Part shown: piece after piece, positions 23,901-35,900 of the stretch | How the letters are laid out: every line of letters begins with the position of its first letter | Position numbering within the stretch: position 1 is the first letter of the stretch | From: Aculops lycopersici | Taxonomy: Eukaryota; Arthropoda; Arachnida; Trombidiformes; Eriophyidae | Direction of reading: 5' to 3' | Assembly (NCBI GenBank): GCA_015350385.1 | Contig: WNKI01000002.1 | Location: forward strand, 5,899,890-5,963,889 | DNA length: 64,000 nucleotides | Program-made: the position numbers and the translations under genes | The notes under the pieces: generated by a model | Told to the model about the DNA's origin: nothing | Seen by the model: the letters and a program-made list of their open reading frames with translations, nothing else | Database searches by the model: none

Positions 23901-26900
23901 CCAAGTCAAAACCAAAACACCCACCAAGCGCTAGGCGGGCCAAGGCTCGTCAAGTTGATGGCAAATCAATGGGAAGCAATCTTAAGTCATTGTTTTCGGA
24001 GAGGAACATTATGATTCAGATGATAGTATTGGCTACCATGGGGGCAATTACAATGACCATTGGAATGGTTATACCTGACATCCTCGCCTCAGCTGGTCTT
24101 TCTCAAGTGTTTACGGGAGAATTTTTAGCCTCAAGTCAGATAGCGGGTGCAATATTTTCTCTTGCTGGTTCTTTTAAAATTAGTTGCTTCAAGGGTGATA
24201 AAAATCAATCCCAACAAAATGGAACCCCAACAACCACCAGGACAATGGGAACCAAATCAACACCGAGAAAAAGTGCTAGAACTTGTAAGATTTACTTGGG
24301 AATCATCGCAATTTCCTCAATATTATATATAACAATATTAAGCTTGAAACATGTAAGCAAACACCAATGGTGGCTGGCGATAACAGGAACAGTTCTGCAG
24401 ACATCAATTCGAAGTTGGTCAGCTCCAATATACACAAACATGGTTGCACAGTTGATTGCCGGCTCAATATCGGAGGCATCCTACATGGCAATCGACCAAG
24501 TGATGTTTTGTCTCCTTTCCTCGGTCTTCTCGTTTGTCTTCATGCAACTGAGACAAGTCAAGACGCGAGATGGTGACATTCACTACCAAGAGGCTGATTA
24601 CTCCTACTCTTTGCTCTTCTCCGCTGTAGTCATAGTAACTGCAACGATCATTTACATTAGCTGCTTTAGAGCCAAAAGCAAGACGCTCGACGAGGATGAA
24701 TTTGAGCTGGACGAGAATGAGGAGCATAGTAGCAACAGCGCCCCGGTAATCAGAGTTACATAATAAACTCTAGGCTGCGGAATCATCTCGCAGTCTAAAA
24801 CTGAAGTTGCTCAGATCACAAGCGAAACAAATCGATCTCCTATCTCGCCTTGTTGTTGTGCACTAATCAGACTGGTTAGCGGTTGGTTACCCAAGTCTCA
24901 CGAAGAAGAGATTTCTGGTGGGAGCAAACTATCTTGTCACGTACTTGGGCGGCGACTTAGACCTAGCGGGCGACTGATCATTACTGTAGAGTTGCACTGT
25001 TTTGCTACGAGATTAATCTACCCATGTCTGCAAGCAACTCTACAGAGTGTATGTTGCAGGCACAGAGTATAGGACTGAGGATGAGTTTCTCAAAGGGGCG
25101 CACCTGTTGATCCCTCTCTCGTCGGCTCGGCGCTCCGCTTTTCTCATTGATCATGGTCATCATTGTTACGTAACCAAATAGGATGCTAGATGCTTAAGAT
25201 GTGAGAATCTCTCACTATGCAACTAGCTCATTTCTCCTGTACAGCTAATGGCAAGCAAGCAAGCAGGGGAAGAAAACTTAAATTAAAATTGCGCATGATG
25301 CAAATTAGTCATCGCCAGTCACCTAGATAATTTTCATTTAATATGCAGTTAGTGTAGCTTTATGCGCATGTACATCAGATTTCGTGTTGCTCGACACTGG
25401 CCCTCGAGATAATCATTCTTGAGCAATCTCAAGTTCCGGTGGAGAGGATCAAGACAAATCTGTGACTTACACGTAAGATCACTCGAATTCGTGTGGTTTT
25501 TCTTTCAACTAAAAGAGAGAATATAATGTTAATTGGAAATTAGTTTGCTTGATTGGCGCGTGAAAGAGGCGCTTTCGCCTCTTTATATCCACCAAGCAAA
25601 CGGATTCAAGAGACAACAGCCATTTAGAAAAAGGCTGTTCTTATGGAAAAATCTCCATTGAGTTGTCTCATCATTTTCAGATTAGACTGACCGACACAAA
25701 ACATAACGGAACACAACACAACACAACACAACAATGCAACATAACTGACCGCAACTTCCGGCGTGCCACTTGCAAAACCACTCATGTCGAATGGGCGGAC
25801 CACTTGAGGTCGTCTAATCGGCAAGTCTTATTTGAAACTCCCTGAATAGTGTTTGGCTCTGAAGATTGTAGTGGTGGCGGTGGAAGCCACTTGTTACTAC
25901 ACAACCAACAACAACCGTAGCCGCTGCCACCGTCTTCGTCGTAGGGGTTCTCGCAATGCGATCGTCATGGAATCAGCAGCAGTCAAACTTTTATTTAAAA
26001 CTCCTTTCCTCACTAGATCTTGGCAGCTTGGCAACCGCCGAATGTGAGTAAATTGGTTGCCTGGACTAACATAATACCGAATGCCGTGTTAATCTGCGAG
26101 CGCTTGACTATCTTTCGTTCCAGAGTCTCTTTTCAGCTCTCTCGTTAACTTGCCGGCCACTCCTTTGTACAGGACAATGGCCACCAGCTTTGAACAAGAA
26201 CAGAAACGAAAAGAGAGAGAAATAGAAACACAGATAGATATTAACGGTGTAGCCCGCAAGCGGCGGGCGAACCGAGTAACCTGTTGGCCGGCCGCTAGCG
26301 CCGTTGCCACTTTTGCCTGCAGGCTACAACAACAATAGCAATGATAAGCCACGACCACCACCAACGAAAACGACGAAGACGAAGACACCCGCTCTCCCGC
26401 CCAGACCTCAAATAAGTGGACTGAAACTTTAAATAAACTGTCTGGCGGTTGGGAGTATAGATGTTTTCGTTGCTTTTACTCCACTAATAAGGCAAGCAAA
26501 CAAACAAACAGACCTTCTAACCAACAGACTGGCTAACTAACCGGCGAAAGCGAAGACTGTGACCACGATAACGGCGAATGAACATCAGTATCAGGATCAG
26601 AATCAGAGGCAAGCTCTTGCCTGTTGTACCTTTGGCTACTCGCTTGCCATGGTTAACTGGAACTTGACTACGACGATCGACGACGAGCGGATTTTACGGT
26701 GAGCTAGCTGGCCAGCTAATAACAAGTTACATAATAGGCAAGCATTAGTTTCTGGTTGGTGTCTTTTTGGTTAGTAGCGGCAGGCGCACAAGTGCTCATG
26801 TGTTGTTTGTTTGATAGACTAGACGACCAACCAACAGACAGACGGACGGACAGACAGAGAAACAAACGGACCTAAGAATACAACCACATGAACCCGCCAG

Positions 26901-29900
26901 CCACTTGGGCGCCAAATGAGCGAGGAATCAGGCTAACGCCAGGACAAGAAAGAGAGGGCAACAGGTGAGCCTTCATTGGGTTTAAACAAAGGAGAAAGTT
27001 GGCCGGCGAGAGTTTCTTGAGAAATCACAGGTTGCTAATCGAACGAGCAAGTTGGTGGCCGGCAGGCAAACCGACTGGCTGACTTTTTGAATGGAGGCAA
27101 GTGTTTGCTCGCTAAGTAAGTAGTCTAAATCTCGAGCGGCTTGCTTGGTTGGCGGCTCATTGTATTGGCGCTCGTACTAGCCTCTTGTTAGTTGGTCTTT
27201 TTGTTGCCGCTCCTATTACTTAGTTTTGCTTTGCTCCAACTTGCTTCCCTTAGCCAAACTCGACGAGTATGATACAAGAAGCAACACGAGATCAGGCCAG
27301 CGGTCAGCTGATCTCGTGTTACCCCCGTGAAGGTAGAATTAAAATTATTACATGCAAACATGAAGCGAGCGAGAGAGAGAAAAGCGCAACGAAAGACAAT
27401 CGTAGTCTCCATTTCCTTCTTTTTCTCTATGATAGCAACTTCTCTCTCAATTTTCACGGGTTTCATATGTAATTCTAGGTGAGCGATGATTTTGAATTTA
27501 TGAAATGGTTGATTCCAGTAATGATGTAGGTGTAGCGATGTTGTTTTCTCAGAATTAATGGGACAAAATAAATGAATGAATTGCACTGTATCGTATTCTC
27601 GGTGGCTCGTCTTTTGTCTCGCCCCTCTTGTCTTGTGGTTGAGACTTCAATCTGCTACCCTGCTAGCGCCAATTTGTTCCGGTCAAGTCGGTTGCTGCTC
27701 GCCTTCCTGGCCACCAGCGGGCGACCACTTGTTGATTCCATTGAGAGGTTTTAGGGGCACGCTGGCGAGACAAATCAACTGCGTCGAAGAAATTTAATGC
27801 GAGCTTGATATGAACCGGAGACGGGAAAAGGCTAACGATGGCGGCGGGAGCTACTGTCGTCAACAGGAGGGCGTTAAAGCTCTCCTTTTCTCCCCCTCCC
27901 CTTGATGGGTGACCATAACCGACACGACGCTAATATCATAACAATGCATAGGCAAGGAGCAGTTACTCACCGCCCGACCACCAAATGGATTGGATAGATG
28001 GATGGAGTGCCAGCTCACAACTGGACTGCTCACTTGTCGCTCATTAGAGAGTCGCTAAAAGGTCTCACGTGTGAACTCAATGACCGACTTTTCACATATC
28101 CAAACCTATCGGTTGGTGTTCGTGTTCAAGCTCATCACTCAGTTTCCGCTTGCACTAGAACCGCCAGCTACTGTGCCAACAAGCGGTCAGTCGAGACCAA
28201 GTTCATCCATTATGCAAATTGGTTCACGCGAGCCGGAGCCGGTTGCCACCAACTGCAAGGATCATCAGCTAGCTTATCAGCTTTAAGGTCTACGTCTGAA
28301 GCACGAATAATTTTATTTTTCTTTGTTTTTGCTCTCCACATTCAAAGCGAAGGGAAAGTCTGGATAGACTGTTAACGTTTGACACACCGTTGATGCGTCT
28401 AACGTTGATTGACTATCAAGACGCACATCGTGAAGAGCTAGCTAGCCAGCCGAATGGTGGTCTCGTGCAAAGAGACAACCAACTTGTCAGCCAGTTGGTG
28501 CAGGTATCTGAAACCATCCACCTAAGATGGTTTAAGTCCGATTAGTCGGCACGTCATTTGATTGAAGCTGGTTTTGGTATCAATAGAGATAGCAATGGCA
28601 GTGAAACTAGCAACACACAACAGGTGGTTGCCGCCGAGGCCGGATAGAAACTCGCCCCTAATCACCAAGGCGCCGAGCGGGCATCGCTGGTGGCCAACCC
28701 AGTCGAGTCTCCTCTGCTTGTCTTGTCCGATTTTACTGCCAGAGGAACCGAGACTAAGCACCGAGAGAAAGCTCACTAATAGATTCAGATTCCTATGCCA
28801 ATTTCTCGTTATATACATATTCTGCTGCCTTTCAAATATCCATTGAATTCATGAATGCTTTCCCTTCAATGGATTCAAATGAACAGCAGTTGAAAATTAC
28901 AAGAAACTTGATGGAAAGTCAGCTGAGAAATGAGCAACAGGTGAAAGCCATTCAGGCGGCTCGCATTGGACACAAGACTTACCAAAAATCTCATGAGGGC
29001 CAATAACCTTAAGAATTTGCATATCACCTGACGCAGTCGCCGTTGCCGCTGCCACTGCTTCAATAACTCTTCATCTCATCAACCGAACAACCAACCAACC
29101 AAGCTTTCTCTCCTCGAATCGTTGGCGGTAGCGACTACGATGACTGTGGTCAGATCAATGGAGTTGAGTTTTGTTGTGGTGCTCGTCAAAATTGATTTCA
29201 ATTGAATTTTTCCCCACACAAGTTAGATGTCGGGAGAGCTGCCAGGAGAAGGAGTAGTGTGGATTGAAATGAAGGGAAAACTTTTCCTTGCCTGACTTAC
29301 TGACGGAGGTTCAATCAAAATCTTTGAAGCTGAATGGATTTTTATCAGCGATCCTGTGGCACCAGTTTTGTGTGAAGTTACCTGGTTGGTTTGGCAACGA
29401 AAGGAACTCGCCGCGGCTTTAGTGATTTTGCGGTGATTTTCAGGACGACAGAGTTGCGCAAGAACAACCTCACACAAAAGTTGGAGAGTGAGCGAGATTT
29501 CTAATGATTTGCATCGGGAAATTTGCTAGCAGCCGCGAGAGATGGCAAAAATAGATGAGTTGCATTTGCAAAGGCGAGACAATGTGAGTTCCGTGGTCTC
29601 GGAGAATGAAACTAATGAAACTCGACGACGAGGTAGTCACCTGTTGCAAAAATTTGGGCACGAATTCTTGTGTTAGCACACACTCTGTCGCTCTCCCTCT
29701 CTAGAAATTAGACTCTGCTCGCTCTTAGCTCCGGTGCTTCGGTTTGTTTGGAGCAGAAAACTAGCTGTTGTGGCTGCTGCTGCTGCTCCCGCTACTTTGT
29801 CGAGTTTGCGGCTCTCGTCGTCGGGTATGTCGGTACAACAACAACAGGTTGTCTTTGCAACGAACACAGCCAAGGGAACCGCCCGCCGACGAGTTGTTAT

Positions 29901-32900
29901 GCTATTCGGCTAGCGAGCTTAGGATACAAGAGTGACAGCAACAGGTGTGCCATGTTGTGTTATGTCGAGCTCCGTGAGCTTGTGTGTTGACAACGAAACT
30001 GTCTCGGTGACTCGGTTTTAGATAAACGGACGAACGAAATGGAGCCAACCACAGGTGGTTGCCGGTGTAATAGTTTTGTAGTACCGTTATGATGTTGATC
30101 GTAATGATGATGCCAATTTCACGGCAAGTCCATTATTTGTTGTCCAGTTAGTTGGTGGTTGTTCTTGCAACTTTTCGCCAACTGCCATCGTTGCGGTTGG
30201 TCGAGTTTAGTGACGAGTGACTAGAGTTTAGTTGATCAAATGAGCAACAAACTGGACTGACGCGTGGGCACGACTGTTGCAACTTGCAAGTGTCCAGAGC
30301 GTCAACAACAACAACAGAGACAACTCCAACTACTACTACAATGATGATGATGATGATGATGATAATGATGTCGCAGGTAACTGTCGTTCATCTGTTCTAC
30401 CATTTACCTGTCCAACTGTTCTGTTTGTCTTGTTTCCGTTTGGTTACATAACAAGAGTTTGGCCTGCAAACAGCTCTGCTCTCAATTTTGATCTACCCAC
30501 CTGCTCATTGTTAGGCGAAGAGAAGAGGGACCATGCTTAAAAGCACATCCCCAACCAGTGATGAGTCAAACACACAATTCAAGTCTGCAGCTGGCATTCT
30601 TCCCTTGTTTTCAATTTACTTTCATCATCGACGCATCAACAACAAACGTTGCCTCAGCATCGTCGCATTGTCCAACTATCTGTTTGTCTGTCCAGATAGC
30701 TTTTGCTTTCACTTGTCGTCTCCCTTGCTGCTTTCTCGCCCTCCCTCTCTTTGTATTTCAGCGAGAAAACAAAACAAATAATCAGAGAACACCAAAGAAA
30801 CTAGCCAACTCTTACTCTGTCAATTTGGTCTATCTCGTCAGCTTGACCATTGCTGTGAGAGATTTTGATTTCTGATTCCAGCGCTCGATGGCGGAAAAGT
30901 CTTTTCAATAGTCGGGCAGAGAAATGTTGTCCGATTTCACAACAGCAAGAGTAACTGTTTGCTGCAACCTGTTGCTTTAGTCCTAAAAGACGCCGCCCGT
31001 TGTTAGTAGTTTGACGACGACGACGACGACGACGACGACGAAAACGGCGTCATCGTCGTTAGAGTCCACCTGTTGCTCGGCTTTGCTCAACCCAGCTGTT
31101 GTGTTGGAATCTCGACAGCCGATAGTATGAACAATTTGCCATCGGAAATCGATAAAAGCACCGATAGGCTAAAAAACTTAGACAAACTAAGCCGACACAA
31201 ACACCGAACCAGTCGCTAGGAGACGGGCCAATTGGATTGTCATCGTAGGGCAACCATTTAATGACAAAAGTCCCGCTAGACTTGGGCCAACTTTGACTCG
31301 TTAGTTCAAACTCAACTGTGAGTTTGAACTAACGAGTCAAAGTTTAACCAAAGCCTAAGCGGAAAGCCATTGATTGTAAGCAAATCTTTTTCCCGTTTGC
31401 AGGTTGCAGGTTGCAAATTCTAACGGTTTCCATGAGAACTTAACAAATAAGTCGGAGAGACCGGGCGGTTGGCATTTGTAATCACCATTTCCATTACCGC
31501 CATTCATCGCAACGGCAAATGAGGGGAGACGAAAAATTAGCGGCGCATTGCAGTCATTTTTGTTTGTTGGGACGAACAAAGGGATTGCCACAGGAACAGG
31601 TGAGTTATTTGCATTTACCCGGGGCAAAGAGCAGCAACCACCGCTTCTGATGATGATAATTGTTGGCCTGCCATTTTCCGTGTTTAATTCCTGCATCAAG
31701 TCGCCCGTTTAAAGTCATTCCTTCTCTCCTCATTTTCAACCGCCGCTTTTGGTGCTCATGCTTCGGATTGCAAGAGTTAGATTTGGCGGTTATGTAGTGG
31801 TTGCTGTTGTTGTTGTCTCATTTTTAGTGTTACCAGTTGATGGTTGCTCATGCCGACGAACGATAGACAACAAGTGGTTGTAAGTGGTTGTTGCTACTCC
31901 CAACACCACTACTGTGGCTCAGTGCATGAGGCAGCAACGGCGGCGCAAACACAATGGAATCTCGATCAAGGTCAAGTGTGATGCAGTCACTTTTGGCCAA
32001 AGTCGCGGCTTGTACTCTAGCTAGTCGTAAACTTTTGACTAGGAACTCGCAAGTGAGAATAATAGCAATTCAGAATGGCCACTGCTATTCCTTTTGCCCC
32101 AGTGTCAGCTGTAATAATTTCAACAGGTTGAGTGAAAGAAAAAATGAGTTTTAGCGGGTGGAGGCGGCAGCCACTTGTTGGCTCGACTTTATCTCGCTCC
32201 ATCCCTCTTCTCTGCCCAATGGCGCCCATCAAGCCAGCCAGCCAGCCAGGTAGGTAGGTAGGTAGATAGACAGGTAAGGCCAAGAGAGCAACAGTGCGTC
32301 CATCTCATGAAGAAAGGTGGAGGAGCATATTTAATAATAACAGAAATGACGCCTCCCGTTGCCTGAGTTGTTGCAATAAAGACTCCAACCTATCGATCCT
32401 CGACCACTTGTTGCTGCTGCTGTAACTCATGGAAAGGATTGATGGATTAATGGAGGAGGGTAGGAAAATTTTGCAGGAGCAGCAGCATCGGCAAAATTTC
32501 TAAATAAGAAAGAGAAGAAGCGAAACTCTTTTCCAAAAACTTTGAAGGCTTGCACTTCAATAAACCAAGTCTCCCGAATTGCCATGTGTGTCGTGGACTT
32601 TGCGTGGACTGGATAACAATCCAGCCAGTCAGTTAGTGGACTCACCTGAAGCCATCATTTCAATCCCTCTCTACCGAATCGAAGTCACTAGACAAAATTT
32701 GAAAACGTCGTGATTGCACACTAGCGTCCATCCATTCGATGTACGCAATGCGACGCCGACCAAGACCATGCCGAGACTACATCGTGATCATTCAGTCCCT
32801 TCGAGCGCCAACTCTTCCGCATCAAGTGGCAACCTCGAAAAGATCAGCTACCATAGCAGATCGCTCGCTCGCCAGGTAAAGGTTTTCTTCGACTAGATGG

Positions 32901-35900
32901 CGAGCTGCCATTGTGTGGTCATCGAGTCGCCTCTTGCTGTTGTTGTTGTTATTATTATTACTTTGGCTGCAACTGCAACAACTACAACTACAAATACAAC
33001 AACAGCAGGCCGATCCTCAAGTGGCCGAGTGTAGCTCTGAGGAATTTTTGGAGAAATTGACTCGCTTACAGCCGAAGTCAAGCAGAGAAGTTAGCTAGCT
33101 AGACATAAGTAAAAGAAAGAAAAGCCAATGGGACAACTAGAACTTGAAAATTGTTCGCGTCTCGTTCGCATGATATGATTTGGCCTTCGCTGTAGCCACT
33201 TTAATTCGCTCCTTGGCCAGCCAGCCAGCCAGAGTGACCACTTGTTGCATCTGGGCCAAGCCAGCAGACAGAGAAGAACTCTCGCTCGCTCATTGCGCTT
33301 TATCTTGCCATTCGCTGGAGGCATCCACACGATGCATCAGCGACTACCTTTTTTCGGCCGGCTGCCTTTGGTCTAACGCCAATTGAGCAACTACCTATCC
33401 GTCGGGGAGCCTAAGGAGCAAGAAAAAACAACAACACAACTCTTCAGTTGTCCTCGGAGCAGTTGGAACGGCGATACGATTTTCCCTTTTTTGATCTCGT
33501 CGTTGGTGTCGCCGCAAGTTGCGACATTTGTGCGCCGAGATAGGACGTCGTCGTGGTCGACGAGAGAGAGAGAGATGGAAAAAACTTTTCTTTATCTCTA
33601 TCTCTTTTCCTCCGATGGCTTCGATCTTGACAGCGACAACCAAGAGGCAACGAAACGCTCAGTTGCGCAAATGTGAGAGAGTTTTTGGCCGCTTCTTTCC
33701 AATACTAACCACTTGTTGCTGTTGCTACTACCCCTCTTGTTTGGCTGCCAGACTAAACCAACGGACAAAAACTACAATGGCAAATGCTGAACTTGAAAGC
33801 TACTCTCTTTGCCGTTCGAGATGTTGGCTAAAATTGTCAATGGTAACCCTTTTTCCTCCCATTCTTCTTAGAGGAGTAAGCTTACTGATATTGCGAACGA
33901 GAGGAATTCCAATGAGAGACGCCAAGTCGCTCGCCTGCCTCGAGTGACGATCATCGCAAACTTCAGCCATTTACAATGACACCGACTCCTACCCTAATCC
34001 TCATGGAGTCCTGTGCTTCAAATGAGCCACTTGTTGACTGACTGACTCTCTCAATGAATGACTGGTGCCAGCTCACCAAAGAAGAAGCTGGATACTTGTT
34101 GTCGTTTCCATTCACCTCTCGCTAGTCAACAAGTGGCCGCTCACATCGACTTGGTCGCTGACACTGTCATCATAGTCTCGGTCAAGCTCAAACTCGAGCT
34201 CTAAATTTTAAAAACTTCAACTAAAACGACCAATCCACTTGAAGACTGGAGGCTCAAGCCTCTCAATGCTTGTGAGTGATATCCAGTTACACGTAAGAAG
34301 CGGAAACTAGACTAGGAAGAGAATTTGCTACCTGCCTGAGCGGTTCGGCTTACCTGGAATGGTTTGCGAGAGCAGAGGAACAGAGAGAGAGGCGATAGCA
34401 TGAGAATTCAAGTGGCGCAACAATTACCCGTCGAACTTGACTGTCGTCAACATCATCGTCCCGTTCGTTTTGCCGGCCTCCACGACGTCGAAACGGAAAT
34501 TGGATCTCGTTGTTGCTGTAGTCGTCGCCATCTGAGTCGTCGTTGTTGTTGTTGTTGTTGTTGTTATACGGCTGCTTTCCTGCTCTGCGATCCTTCAAAA
34601 CTCAAAAAAGCTCGGGGTTGACGACGTAACTCAAACAATTAGTTGCTGTGACGAGAGACGAGCTAACTGCAAGGTCGAGTTGTGCCAAACCGAGGCTAGG
34701 ACTACCTGTTGCCAGGTGAGAAAGGGGAGGAGAAAGAATAAACGGATGGATTCTCACAGAGATCCTGAAAGGGGAACGGAGGAAACTAAAGTGACGAATC
34801 TGAAGCTTAATCTTCAACTTGAACCTCACTACATCCAAACTGATAGCAATGGATGTAATTCTCGATTCTCAAAGTTTCAACCAAACAAGTCAAGTCGGAA
34901 ACTAATCGGATTATTACTTACCAAAATTGGCGCATGATCTAGCAGTTGGCCGAACAGTAGAAGTGCTTGCGTTAGCTTGAGATCTTGTTTCAATTCTTGA
35001 TAGTTGATTCGGTTTCTGTTTGCTTGCTGATGCACAAGCAACCTGTTGAATTGGTGGTTGTGGTTGTAGCGGCCGCGACGAGTTTCCTCGATATGCGGTA
35101 CTGCTGTTTGCTGTTCGTGTTGCAATTTTGATTTTGATTGTGACTGTAATTGCTTTTGCTGTTGCTGATATCTTGTCAATGGCGAGGGAAACGACGACGA
35201 GATGAGAGATTTGGTCGAGTTCGAGCCGGCAGTTGAGGTGTGATCTTCCTTCTCTTTGCCACCTGTTGCTGCCGATGCTCTTTGATGCTGTTGAATTTGG
35301 CACTCGGGACACTTGTTGTTGTGGTTTTGGTTGTTGTGATCGGAGTTGGCGCTGGCGGTTGTTGGCTGGCTTGCCGAATAGGAATGCTCATCGCGTTCGT
35401 CAAGCGAGCAGTCAACCACTAAATGCTCGCCAATGGCTCCCAGTTGATGTGAGGCGTTTGCATGATTAGTACTGGAAGCACCAGCACCAGCAGACGCCGC
35501 CGAAGCATCCGGACAAGAGTGGCCGCCGGAAGTCGAGGAGCGTCTTCGCGAGTGGCGATTGTAGTTGAGCTTGTCGATTGCATTGAAGGTGGAGTCGAGG
35601 CCAATGTTCGATAGGGAGGCTGCCGTTGCGGCTCTGCTGTTAGATAACGGAAGCCAAGCCAACTTGGTTGCATAATGTGGCCTACTTGAGCTCCCGGTCA
35701 CATTACCGCACTGCGAGGAGGAACGGCGACACTGTTGTTGGATGAGATTATTTGGCGTGATTAAACTCGCTACAGATTGAGCATCCGTCAGACGATTGGC
35801 TCTTGTGACACTGTTAATTTGATTCTGCTGTATCTTTGCCGTCATCTTATCACCGTTCGTTCCAATTGGACACAATAACGAGGACATCGATGATGAGTTA

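Larger units (their letters stand above)
12562..34921 (-). other. 22.4-kb intron of the Tincar-like gene
   Basis: The donor GTAAGT is at 34921-34916 and the acceptor AG at 12563-12562 (minus strand), preceded by a moderately pyrimidine-rich tract. Apart from the nested transporter duplication (about 16951-25896, plus strand), no coding gene is recognised in it. It has many microsatellites, several inverted repeats and dense copies of the octamer ACYTGTTG. Its size contrasts with the 89-222-base introns of DDX6 in the same window, which suggests retained regulatory content. That is inference. Confidence 0.65.
25897..34921. other. Intronic stretch after the nested duplication; no gene recognised
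   Basis: I find no coding exon with domain support on either strand. It contains microsatellites, inverted repeats at 27283-27320 and 31289-31344, AGCC/GGTA short tandem units near 32236-32265, and the densest cluster of the octamer ACYTGTTG. Many short frames with Arg-, Ser- or Val-rich translations come from simple repeats. Confidence 0.4.

Noticed and set aside
16951..25896. Mobile element carrying the transporter genes
   Set aside because: No transposase, integrase, terminal inverted repeats or target-site duplication is visible; a simple tandem duplication explains the pattern.
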